From GCA-002050365 sp964237235 (GTDB lineage: Bacteria; Acidobacteriota; Blastocatellia; Pyrinomonadales; Pyrinomonadaceae), in assembly GCA_964237235.1 (NCBI GenBank), contig CAXSGY010000023.1, positions 1-64,000 on the forward strand: a stretch of DNA of 64,000 bases, given 5' to 3'. The notes under the pieces are model-generated. The model ran no database searches and had not been told where the DNA came from. It was given only the letters and a program-made list of their open reading frames with translations. Both the position numbers and the translations under genes were made by a program. This document shows, in pieces, positions 1 to 8,812 of the stretch (positions within the stretch are counted from its first letter, which is position 1; each line of letters begins with the position of its first letter).

Positions 1-1585
1 CGCCGACATCGGCTTGCGCGAGCGCGGGCGCGTCGTTCGTGCCGTCGCCGGTCATTGCGACGAGTTTTCCGCCGGCTTGTTCGCGTTTTATCAAAGCCAT
101 TTTGTCTTCGGGCGTAGCTTCGGCAAGAAAGTCGTCAACGCCCGCTTCCTGGGCGATGGTCGCGGCGGTCATCGGATTATCGCCGGTAATCATCACGGTT
201 TTAATGCCCATTTGACGAAGCTGAAAAAATCTTTCGCGCATTCCGGTTTTGACGACATCCTTCAAATAAATCACGCCTAAAGACTGATGATTGTTGGCGA
301 CGACGAGCGGCGTTCCGCCGAGCCTGGCGATGCGTTCGACGGTTTCGCGCAATTCTTTCGTGGATTGAACGCCGCCGGAAACGAGATATTTTTCAATCGC
401 GTCAACCGCACCTTTGCGGATTTCACGTCCGTCGAAATTTACGCCGGACATTCTCGTCTGCGCTGTGAACTGAATAAATTCGGCATTTTCGGCGAGTGGC
501 TTGTTGCCGTTCACGCCGTATTTTTCCTTTGCCAGAACGACGATTGAACGACCTTCGGGCGTTTCGTCGGCGAGCGAAGAAATTTGCGCGGCTTCGGCTA
601 ACTCTTTTTCGCTGATGCCCGCGACCGGAATAAATTCGGCAGCTTGACGATTGCCGTAAGTTATCGTGCCGGTTTTATCGAGCAGAAGCGTGTTGATATC
701 GCCCGCCGCCTCGACGGCTCTGCCCGACATCGCCAGAACATTGTGCTGAACAAGCCTGTCCATTCCGGCAATACCAATTGCCGAAAGCAGTCCGCCGATA
801 GTCGTCGGAATCAGACAAACCAACAAAGAAATTAATACGAAAATCGTCTGCGCCGCGTTTGAATAAATCGCAAACGGCTGTAAGGTTACGACGGCGAGCA
901 GAAAAATAATCGTCAAACCGGCAAGCAGAATATTCAAAGCGATTTCGTTCGGCGTTTTTTGTCTGGCTGCGCCTTCGACGAGGGCGATCATCCGGTCAAT
1001 AAAACTTTCGCCCGGATTCGACGAAATGCGAACTTTTATCCAATCCGACAAAACCTTCGTGCCGCCCGTCACCGCCGAACGGTCGCCGCCCGATTCGCGT
1101 ATGACGGGCGCGGATTCACCCGTAATCGCCGATTCGTCAACCGACGCAACACCTTCGACAACTTCGCCGTCGCCCGCGATAAATTCGCCCGCTTCGACTA
1201 AAATCACGTCGCCTTTTCTCAGCGCGGTCGCCGCGACGATTTCCGTTTCGCCGTTTATTTTCAGGCGTTTCGCGCTCGTTTCGGTTTTCGCCTTGCGAAG
1301 CGTGGCGGCTTGCGCCTTGCCGCGTCCTTCCGCCATCGCTTCGGCGAAACTGGCAAATAAAACCGTGAACCAGAGCCACAAAGTTATTTGCAACTCAAAC
1401 GCGAAACTGCCGTTTCCGCCGCCGATCAAACTCAAAAAAAGTTTCACGCTCAAAAACGCTGCACCGACTTCGACGACGAACATCACCGGATTTTTGAGCA
1501 TCAATTTCGGATTCAATTTTTTAATCGAATCAATCAATGCCCGCGAAATAATTCTTCCGTCCCAAATTGAAATTTCGTTTTTCAT
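1..1585 (-). CDS. kdpB: Potassium-transporting P-type ATPase subunit B (partial, C-terminus outside window)
   Basis: Catalytic subunit of the KdpFABC high-affinity K+ pump in the cytoplasmic membrane; it hydrolyses ATP to energise K+ uptake through KdpA. I read the minus strand directly from the ATG at 1585 to the window edge, about 528 codons without a stop. Visible motifs are the actuator loop TGES, the phosphorylation motif DKTGT with its Asp near residue 310 (family position about 307), MITGDN, and MTGDGTNDAPALAQADVG at the truncated end. Membrane segments lie near residues 30-80 and 215-265, as expected. kdpA lies 92 bases upstream. kdpC would be expected just beyond the left edge. The family is certain; the missing end is only due to the window. 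Confidence 0.97.
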   Translation of the reverse strand, partial: MKNEISIWDGRIISRALIDSIKKLNPKLMLKNPVMFVVEVGAAFLSVKLFLSLIGGGNGSFAFELQITLWLWFTVLFASFAEAMAEGRGKAQAATLRKAKTETSAKRLKINGETEIVAATALRKGDVILVEAGEFIAGDGEVVEGVASVDESAITGESAPVIRESGGDRSAVTGGTKVLSDWIKVRISSNPGESFIDRMIALVEGAARQKTPNEIALNILLAGLTIIFLLAVVTLQPFAIYSNAAQTIFVLISLLVCLIPTTIGGLLSAIGIAGMDRLVQHNVLAMSGRAVEAAGDINTLLLDKTGTITYGNRQAAEFIPVAGISEKELAEAAQISSLADETPEGRSIVVLAKEKYGVNGNKPLAENAEFIQFTAQTRMSGVNFDGREIRKGAVDAIEKYLVSGGVQSTKELRETVERIARLGGTPLVVANNHQSLGVIYLKDVVKTGMRERFFQLRQMGIKTVMITGDNPMTAATIAQEAGVDDFLAEATPEDKMALIKREQAGGKLVAMTGDGTNDAPALAQADVG

Positions 1586-1601
1586 ATTTTTACTTTTTGC
1601 C

Positions 1602-1665
1602 CACGAAACACACGAAAGAAATGAAGAAAGAAAAAAAATTATTTCGCATATTTCGCGTGTCTCGT
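1602..1665. repeat. Degenerate word-repeat palindrome between kdpA and kdpB
   Basis: The arms at about 1602-1616 and 1651-1665 read acgaaacacacgaaa against the complement of tttcgcgtgtctcgt, with two mismatches, around an A-rich loop. This is the same architecture as the clearer elements near 34.7, 38.8 and 53.6 kb. It lies in the 92-base gap inside the kdp operon and could form a hairpin in the mRNA. Confidence 0.55.
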
Positions 1666-1677
1666 CAGCAGATATTC

Positions 1678-3480
1678 TTAAAAAGTCTGCCCGTTAATCA
1701 TCTGAAAATGCTCTAAAATCGGCGACAAGCTCAACGCCGGAAAAAACGTCAACGCTCCCAAAATGATAATTACGCTCACCAGCAAAACGCTGAAAAGCGC
1801 GGTGTTGACGGGAAAAGTTCCAAGACTCGGCGGCACATATTTTTTACGCGCCAAGTTTCCGGCGATTGCCAAAATCGGCACAATCATTAGAAATCTGCCG
1901 ACGAGCATTGCCATTCCGAGCGTCGTGTTATACCAGAGCGTATTCGCATTCAAACCCGCGAAAGCCGAACCGTTATTGCCCGTCCCGCTCGTGAATGCGT
2001 ATAAAATTTCCGAAAGCCCGTGTGCGCCGCCGTTATTCAGCGACAACAAACCGAAATCCGGCGCAAGCGACGAAACTGCTGTCAAAGCCAAAATCACGAG
2101 CGGAAAAATCAGCGCATACAGCATCGCCATCTGCACGTCATAGGCTTCGATTTTTTTGCCGAGATATTCGGGCGTTCTGCCGACCATCAAACCCGCAATA
2201 AAAACCGTCAAAATTATCATTACCAAAACGCCATACATTCCCGCGCCGACTCCGCCGAAGATCACTTCGCCGAGCATTATATTCACCAGCGGAACGAGTC
2301 CGCCGAGCGGCGTGAACGAATCGTGCATTCCGTTCACCGCGCCGCACGAAGCGTCGGTCGTAATCGTTGCAAATAATGCCGTGTTCGCAACACCGAAGCG
2401 CATTTCTTTGCCTTCAAAATTGCCGCCGACAAGTGCTTGATCGACGCTCGCCGGGTAAAGCGGATTGCCTTTGCTTTCCGCCCGGTAAAGGGTAAAAGTT
2501 CCGGCAATCATCAAAATCATCATCGCGCCGAAAACTGCCCAACCGTGTCCTTGCGATTTCGTCATTCGTCCGAGCATATATGTAAAGCCCGCCGGAATCA
2601 GCAAAATCAAAATCATTTGAATGAAGTTTGAAAACGATGTCGGGTTTTCAAACGGATGCGCCGAATTTGCGTTAAAAAATCCGCCGCCGTTTGTGCCGAG
2701 CATCTTGATGGCAAGCTGCGAGGCGACCGGACCCTGCGCGATTGTTTGCGTTGTTAAGATTTGACTTTCTTTTATGTTTTCGCCGTTCGCATCTTTCAAA
2801 ACATTTCCGTCAGCGTCTTTTTTGTCAATCCGAATCGTCTGCGCTTCAATCAACTGCGCCGTGTCGTATGATTTGAAATTCTGCACCACGCCTTGCGACA
2901 CAAAGAAAATCGCCGCGAGGAATGAAAAAGGCAATAAAACATACAGCGTTCCGCGCACCAAATCCAACCAAAAATTACCGAGATTTTCCGTTTCAAAACG
3001 TGAAATTCCGCGAATGAAAACGACTGCCAAAGCCATTCCGACCGCCGCCGATTTGAAATTTTGCACGGCAAGCCCAACCATTTGCGAAATATAACTCATC
3101 GTCGTTTCGCCGGAATACGATTGCCAATTCGTATTGGTGACAAACGAAACCGCCGTATTAAAGGAAAGCTCCGGTGAAGCTCCGCCGAAAGATTGCGGAT
3201 TGAGCGGTAAATAAAATTGCAAGCGCAAAATCGTATAAACCGCTAAGGTCGAAACAAGACTGAAAATCAGCATCGCCGTGCCGTATTGTTTCCAATTCAT
3301 TTCGCGCGTCGCATTGACGCGGCATAATTTGCCGATAATTTTTTCTATCGGCTGGAAAATCAAACTCAAAAAAGTTTTTTCACCGTTATAAACCTTGGTT
3401 AAATAAACGCCCATCGGTTTTGTCAGCAAAGTCAAAACGACGATGTAAAATAAAATTTGTAAAATTCCGTTCGTAGTCAT
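1678..3480 (-). CDS. kdpA: Potassium-transporting ATPase subunit A
   Basis: The K+-selective channel-like subunit of KdpFABC, in the cytoplasmic membrane. The 600 residues slightly exceed the usual length (about 560). All four selectivity-filter loops of the family are visible: TNTNWQSYSGE near residue 115, GTNGGGFFNANSAHPFENP near 265, TTDASCGAVNGMHDS near 375, and GTGNNGSAFAGLN near 490, with about ten hydrophobic segments between them. A 25-residue hydrophilic insert near residues 220-245 contains two DxDGN/DANGEN motifs. Its ATG lies directly after the kdpF stop codon, so the two are translationally linked. Confident call from the loop motifs. Confidence 0.98.
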   Translation of the reverse strand: MTTNGILQILFYIVVLTLLTKPMGVYLTKVYNGEKTFLSLIFQPIEKIIGKLCRVNATREMNWKQYGTAMLIFSLVSTLAVYTILRLQFYLPLNPQSFGGASPELSFNTAVSFVTNTNWQSYSGETTMSYISQMVGLAVQNFKSAAVGMALAVVFIRGISRFETENLGNFWLDLVRGTLYVLLPFSFLAAIFFVSQGVVQNFKSYDTAQLIEAQTIRIDKKDADGNVLKDANGENIKESQILTTQTIAQGPVASQLAIKMLGTNGGGFFNANSAHPFENPTSFSNFIQMILILLIPAGFTYMLGRMTKSQGHGWAVFGAMMILMIAGTFTLYRAESKGNPLYPASVDQALVGGNFEGKEMRFGVANTALFATITTDASCGAVNGMHDSFTPLGGLVPLVNIMLGEVIFGGVGAGMYGVLVMIILTVFIAGLMVGRTPEYLGKKIEAYDVQMAMLYALIFPLVILALTAVSSLAPDFGLLSLNNGGAHGLSEILYAFTSGTGNNGSAFAGLNANTLWYNTTLGMAMLVGRFLMIVPILAIAGNLARKKYVPPSLGTFPVNTALFSVLLVSVIIILGALTFFPALSLSPILEHFQMINGQTF

Positions 3481-3570
3481 CTAAAATTTCTCCGGCTTTA
3501 AAAGCGCGTAAGTCAGATAAATCATTAATAAAGAAGCGCATATGACGGCTAAAATTATTTCCCAATTCAT
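3481..3570 (-). CDS. kdpF: Potassium-transporting ATPase subunit F (29 aa)
   Basis: A 29-residue single-membrane-span peptide that stabilises the KdpABC complex in species where it has been studied. It starts with MNWEIILAV and ends YALLKPEKF. The YAL(L/I)xxExF ending is the hallmark of KdpF, and the length equals the E. coli protein. Its stop codon abuts the kdpA start. Its ATG overlaps the stop of the upstream 34-codon reading frame (ATGA), a typical arrangement for translational coupling. Called from the position immediately before kdpA, the size and the C-terminal motif. Confidence 0.93.
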   Translation of the reverse strand: MNWEIILAVICASLLMIYLTYALLKPEKF

Positions 3571-3671
3571 TTTTTTGTTTCTCCCCGCCGCAAAATTTCA
3601 CAGCTTTTGAGATAAGCCAACGCCAGCAAAAAAAATCCGATGATTGCAAATATAAAAATTAAATCCAGCAT
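3567..3671 (-). CDS. Small membrane peptide overlapping kdpF (34 aa)
   Basis: A 34-codon frame on the minus strand starting MLDLIFIFAI and ending with a basic tail (RRGETKK). It has one hydrophobic helix (residues 2-21) followed by YLKSCEILRRG. It overlaps the kdpF start by four bases and so is probably translated with it. From memory, similar short peptides with an (Y/V)xxC(D/E)xL ending lie upstream of kdpF/kdpA in other phyla, usually unnamed; this cannot be checked here. It may be an extra small subunit of the pump. Membrane location is inferred from hydrophobicity only. Confidence 0.72.
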   Translation of the reverse strand: MLDLIFIFAIIGFFLLALAYLKSCEILRRGETKK

Positions 3672-3714
3672 AATATCTCCAGTCGAAAGCGGTCGGCGAA
3701 ATTATTGTTTCCCG

Positions 3715-3740
3715 CTTCATTTTCCATTTTCCGTTTTTCG
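3715..3740. repeat. Single arm of a ttttccatt-word repeat
   Basis: The word cattttccattttccg occurs just past the stop codon of the beta-barrel gene. The same word forms both arms of the perfect palindrome at 19978-20053. Only one arm is seen here, so this may be a decayed copy. Confidence 0.5.
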
Positions 3741-4454
3741 TTAATTAAAGTTGTAGCCGACCTCGAACAGAAAAAAATGATTTCCCTGTTTCAGTTGATT
3801 GTTGCCGAGCGAATATGAGAAATACGTCGTCAGCTTCGGCGTTGGTTTGTAAATCGCGCCGGGCGTGAAATAACCGTTCGCGTGGCTGCCGGTAATCCAA
3901 TCGGCGGCGACGGTCAATTTTGAGTTGATTGTTTGCTCGAAGCCGAATTGTCCGCCCGCGCGTCCGGCGTTTGGCGCGACGACATTTTTCGAGGTATAAT
4001 AACCGCCCGCCGTCAGACGGGTTTTGTTAATCGTTTTACTTCCCGCGACGTAACTGTAACTGCCGAATTGATAAACGCGATTGCGAACCGGAATATAAAT
4101 ATTAGTTCCGGCAATCAGCGCGACATTCTTATTTTTATCCTGGTAAAACCGCCATTTTACGGACGGAACTAACGTAGTCGAATCAAGTCCCGGTTGAATG
4201 TTGCCGCTGACGTTCAAGCCTGCTTCGACGTTGCCGCCCGCGCCGATTACGACGCGCGGAACAAAGCTCGAAAATTTTCCGAGCGCGCTTTGTCCGTTCG
4301 GCTTCAATGAAGCGTCGAGTTCGACGTAAATTTTGCCCGCCTCTAAAACGTCGGTCGTCGGCACGTTGAAAATTGTTTGTTGAGCTTTTGCGGCGGTGTT
4401 TGGAAATATCGTCGTTAAAATCAATAGAATAATAAAATTGCGAAACTTGCTCAT
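3741..4454 (-). CDS. Predicted outer-membrane beta-barrel protein within the kdp locus
   Basis: A 237-residue protein with a signal peptide (cleavage after about residue 24, AAKA/QQ). The body is rich in alternating hydrophobic/polar strands (for example KIYVELDASL, VKWRFYQD, LTTYFSYSLG) and ends in an aromatic-rich strand FLFEVGYNFN, the usual C-terminal signature of outer-membrane barrels. I do not recognise a named family. It sits between the kdp regulators and kdpF on the same strand, 18 bases after the 110-residue gene and 69 bases before the 34-residue peptide, so it is probably co-transcribed with the pump. It might be a channel bringing ions across the outer membrane; that role is inference from position. 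Confidence 0.75.
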   Translation of the reverse strand: MSKFRNFIILLILTTIFPNTAAKAQQTIFNVPTTDVLEAGKIYVELDASLKPNGQSALGKFSSFVPRVVIGAGGNVEAGLNVSGNIQPGLDSTTLVPSVKWRFYQDKNKNVALIAGTNIYIPVRNRVYQFGSYSYVAGSKTINKTRLTAGGYYTSKNVVAPNAGRAGGQFGFEQTINSKLTVAADWITGSHANGYFTPGAIYKPTPKLTTYFSYSLGNNQLKQGNHFFLFEVGYNFN

Positions 4455-4472
4455 TGCTTTGTTCTTGTAAAA

Positions 4473-4805
4473 CTAATTTTCCGGCAGCTTGCCGGTTTTG
4501 ATTTGTTTGTTGTTAACCAGTCGCCTTTGTCCAAAGGCGAGCCGTGCATTTTTCTTTGCCGCGTCGGATTTGTCGAGAAAATGCGAGCCAAACGCCAGCA
4601 GCACAAACGACGCGATGAGCGTGGTAACATCCCAGCCGTGAAATCTGCCGTTCAGGACGAATGATATTGCCGAAAGAATAATTCCCGTCAGCAACAGCAG
4701 AAAACCGCCCGCAATGACGATCATCGCCAGCGCGAGTTTGTTTGAAAAAAATTCGCGTGTTTCGTTATGTTTTGCTCTTCGACTTGCCATCGCCGTCTGA
4801 ATCAT
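4473..4805 (-). CDS. Small two-span membrane protein at the head of the kdp operon
   Basis: A 110-residue protein with two hydrophobic helices at about residues 26-50 and 60-80 and a basic tail. No known family is recognised. It is the first gene after the candidate KdpE operator region and is followed after 18 bases by the barrel gene, consistent with one transcript running on to kdpFAB. The ATG at 4805 is preceded on the minus strand by gaggtgaaaat, giving a GAGGTG ribosome-binding site. Function unknown; its position suggests a part in potassium uptake or its control. Confidence 0.72.
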   Translation of the reverse strand: MIQTAMASRRAKHNETREFFSNKLALAMIVIAGGFLLLLTGIILSAISFVLNGRFHGWDVTTLIASFVLLAFGSHFLDKSDAAKKNARLAFGQRRLVNNKQIKTGKLPEN

Positions 4806-4890
4806 ATTTTCACCTCGAGCTAAAAAGTCGGGTTGTATCGGCGGCTTCTATTTATTGAAAATCCGCCGGCAAATATAGATTACGGCTTTC

Positions 4891-4931
4891 GATATAAAGA
4901 TTGCGTAAGGGATTTATAAAGATTTTATAAA
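4891..4931 (-). promoter_or_regulatory. Candidate KdpE operator: phased TATAAA direct repeats
   Basis: Three copies of TATAAA, each preceded by a GAT(TT) sequence, begin at 4893, 4915 and 4926 (spacing 22 and 11 bases, two and one helical turns). They lie in the 150-base gap between the kdpE stop and the first gene of the structural operon. OmpR-type regulators such as KdpE bind direct repeats about 11 bases apart, and the E. coli kdp site is similarly AT-rich. The sequence is seen; the binding is inferred. Confidence 0.5.
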
Positions 4932-4956
4932 ATTTTGCAGAGCATCTTTGAATCGC

Positions 4957-5646
4957 TTAGACGGCTTTCGGAACGAAGCGATAACCGATCCAAGGCTCGG
5001 TCAGAAGATACTTCGGGTGCGAGAAATCCAATTCGATTTTTTTCCGCAAAGAGCCGACCAAAACGCGCAGGGCTTCGGGCGATTCGGTGTAATAACCGCC
5101 CCAAACTTTTGAGAGAAGAATTTGATGCGTGAGAACCTTTTCGGGATTTTTGACGAGAAAAGCGAGCAGCTCGAATTCCTTCGGCGTAAGATGAATTTCC
5201 TCGCCCCGCGCCGAAACTTTATGCGCCGCGAAATCTATCGAAAAATCGCCGACCTCAACAACGATTTCGTCTTTTTCCGGCAGACGGCGCAGAGCGGCGC
5301 GAACGCGGGCGAGCAGCTCGTTTGTGCCGAAGGGTTTGGTCACGTAATCGTCCGCGCCCGCGTCCAACGCTTCAACGATTGTTTTTTCGTCGTCTTTCAC
5401 GGACAAAACGATTATCGGTTTTTGCGAAAATTCGCGCAGATTTTTACAAAACTCCAGACCATTCATATTCGGCATCTGCAAATCCGTGATGATCAAATCC
5501 GGTTGCCAATCTTGAAAAAGCTCCAGTCCGGCAACACCATCGCTCGCCGTGCGGATGTCGAATTGATGCGCCGACAAAATCTGCCGCATCACGCGCGCGA
5601 TTTGCGGTTCGTCGTCAATCACCAAAATTTTTCGTCGGTCATTCAT
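4957..5646 (-). CDS. kdpE: OmpR-family response regulator KdpE
   Basis: A 229-residue DNA-binding regulator of the kdp operon. The receiver domain (residues 5-118) has the acidic pair DDE at 11-13, the phospho-acceptor Asp at about 55 in LIITDLQMPN, and the conserved Lys in VTKPFG near 106. The C-terminal winged helix (about 135-225) carries LTPKEFELLAFL and a YRF ending typical of the OmpR/PhoB class. Its ATG overlaps the end of the kinase gene by eight bases, so the pair is translationally coupled. Named KdpE because it lies directly beside kdpFAB and a DUF4118 kinase. Confidence 0.93.
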   Translation of the reverse strand: MNDRRKILVIDDEPQIARVMRQILSAHQFDIRTASDGVAGLELFQDWQPDLIITDLQMPNMNGLEFCKNLREFSQKPIIVLSVKDDEKTIVEALDAGADDYVTKPFGTNELLARVRAALRRLPEKDEIVVEVGDFSIDFAAHKVSARGEEIHLTPKEFELLAFLVKNPEKVLTHQILLSKVWGGYYTESPEALRVLVGSLRKKIELDFSHPKYLLTEPWIGYRFVPKAV

Positions 5647-6739
5647 CAGCTTTCACGGGTAAATCGAAAACAAACCGCGCTCCTTTTCTCCCGTTTTCGA
5701 CGCGGATTTCGCCGCCGTGCGCTTCGACGATGCCGCGGGCAATCGCTAAACCCATTCCGAATCCTTTCACCGATTTAGAGGCGCGGTAAAACTTGCGAAA
5801 AATCTGTTCGCGCTCCGCTTCGGAAACGCCATCGCCCTCGTCCTCGATCGCGATTTGAATTTTGTCGGCGCGTTGTCCGGCTTCGATTTTTATCGTCGAA
5901 TTCGGCGGCGAATATTTCGCGGCGTTATCAAGCAAATTATAAACGACTTCCGAGACGGCTTTCGAATCAACCGAAAGCGTCGGCAAATTTTCTTCGATTT
6001 CAACTTCGACGCGGTGATTGCCCATCAATTTCGCCGCTCTCTGCAAAGCGTTCGAGAAGATTTCTTCGACTTTGCCGCGCGTTTTTCGCAGACTGAATTC
6101 GCCTGCTTCGATGCGGGCGAGTTCGACCATTGACTCGACAAATTTATTCAGATTATCGGTTTCTTCGTTGATGATTTCAAGCAGCTCTTCGCGCCCGCCC
6201 GAATCGAGTGTGATGTGAATCGCGCCGGTTTGATTTTCTTCGATAAGCATCGTGATAGACGCTTTGATGGAAGTGAGCGGTGTTCGCAAATCGTGCGTTA
6301 CGGCATCAAGCAGAGCCGATTTTAAACGCTCGCTACGTTCGAGTGCTTCGGCTTGGCTGGCTTTCTCAAATGCCGTCTGCAATTCGATATAAAGCCGTTC
6401 AGCTTCTTCGGCGCGGCGTTTCGCTTTGGCTGATAATTGTCCGGCAGTGATGGCGACGATTAAAAAAGCGACCAAAGCAATCCAATTTTCCGGGTCGGAA
6501 ACGGTTAAAGTTCCGATTGGCGGAAGAAAAAAGAAATTCAGGGCGAGCATCGTTAAAATCGAACAGAAAATTGCCGGACGGCTGCCGAAGACCGTCGCCA
6601 GAAGCAGCACGAAAAGTAAAAAAATCAACGCCACCGTGACCGGATTGATTTGATTGCGAAATATAAACATCAACGCCGTCAACGCGGCAACGCCCGACAC
6701 GGCAAGCAGATACGGAACAAAGATTCGCAGGCTTTTCAT
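5639..6739 (-). CDS. kdpD: KdpD-like sensor histidine kinase lacking the N-terminal KdpD/Usp domains
   Basis: A 366-residue membrane histidine kinase. Residues 5-100 form four tight hydrophobic helices containing FLPPIGTLTVSDPENW, the DUF4118 membrane region of KdpD. After a coiled-coil linker comes the phosphorylation site THDLRTPLTS with His at about 149, then the N-box (LLDNAAKYSP), DEGDG and GFGMGLAIA ATP-binding boxes. Classical KdpD is about 900 residues, with cytoplasmic KdpD and Usp domains before the membrane part; these are absent. It should phosphorylate KdpE, but K+ or ATP sensing through the missing domains is not possible, so its signal may differ. Confidence 0.9.
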   Translation of the reverse strand: MKSLRIFVPYLLAVSGVAALTALMFIFRNQINPVTVALIFLLFVLLLATVFGSRPAIFCSILTMLALNFFFLPPIGTLTVSDPENWIALVAFLIVAITAGQLSAKAKRRAEEAERLYIELQTAFEKASQAEALERSERLKSALLDAVTHDLRTPLTSIKASITMLIEENQTGAIHITLDSGGREELLEIINEETDNLNKFVESMVELARIEAGEFSLRKTRGKVEEIFSNALQRAAKLMGNHRVEVEIEENLPTLSVDSKAVSEVVYNLLDNAAKYSPPNSTIKIEAGQRADKIQIAIEDEGDGVSEAEREQIFRKFYRASKSVKGFGMGLAIARGIVEAHGGEIRVENGRKGARFVFDLPVKADE

Positions 6740-6947
6740 TCGCGCTTTTATTGTTCATTTTTTTCGGGCAATTGTAAAAGATTTTTGTTAAAATCAAGTT
6801 TTTCGAGGCAAAGTCGGCGTTTTTTTTCCGAACTTTGCCCCGCAGAAGAGCGTAAAAACAAAATGAACCGAAATCTCTTTGCCCATTTTCATAACCGCGA
6901 GATTTTAAATCAAAATTTAGAAAAGACTTTTATTTGGAGAAATATAA

Positions 6948-8480
<1,533 letters not shown>

Positions 8481-8558
8481 ATTGTAAGTGTCGAGTTTTT
8501 CCGTGACGAAAGTCCGCGGGCGTAAGCAAGGGCGGAACCGACAGCGCGAAACAAAGAC

Positions 8559-8594
8559 AAAGCGGGACGATTTTAATTTTCATCGTCTCGCTTT
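8559..8594 (+). terminator. Hairpin terminator after the HtrA gene
   Basis: Arms 8559-8571 and 8582-8594 (aaagcgggacgat / atcgtctcgcttt) pair over 13 bases with one G-U pair and a 10-base loop, followed by a T-rich stretch. Placed 79 bases after the protease stop codon. Confidence 0.65.
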
Positions 8595-8679
8595 TCATTT
8601 ATCCGGTCATCGTAGTAAGTCGCGCACCATTGCCGCGCGGATTTTTACTTTGAGGTTATGGATGCTCAGTTTAAATTGC

Positions 8680-8710
8680 AAATGCCGGATTTATAAAAAA
8701 TCCGGCATTT
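8680..8710. terminator. Bidirectional hairpin terminator
   Basis: Perfect 13-base arms 8680-8692 and 8698-8710 (aaatgccggattt) with a five-base loop, T-rich on both sides. It lies between two convergent genes and could stop transcription from both. Confidence 0.8.
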
Positions 8711-8812
8711 TATTATTTTCACGATAGCGATTTTGCTAACTGCGCGACGCGTCTTAACTTCGCGCCATTATACAATTCGCCGTGGCTAACCTTAGCACCC
8801 GATACTAAAATT

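Larger units (their letters stand above)
8481..8812. other. Intergenic region with two hairpins
   Basis: Gap of 332 bases between two convergent genes. I see two terminator-like hairpins (listed separately) and no convincing gene. A 79-codon open frame here lacks features of a protein and runs through both hairpins. Confidence 0.7.

Noticed and set aside
8500..8560. Stretch after the HtrA gene considered as a small structured RNA
   Set aside because: No consensus of a known riboswitch or sRNA could be seen; only the terminator hairpins are supported.
8488..8727. 79-codon frame after the HtrA gene
   Set aside because: Runs through two terminator hairpins and has no protein-like features.
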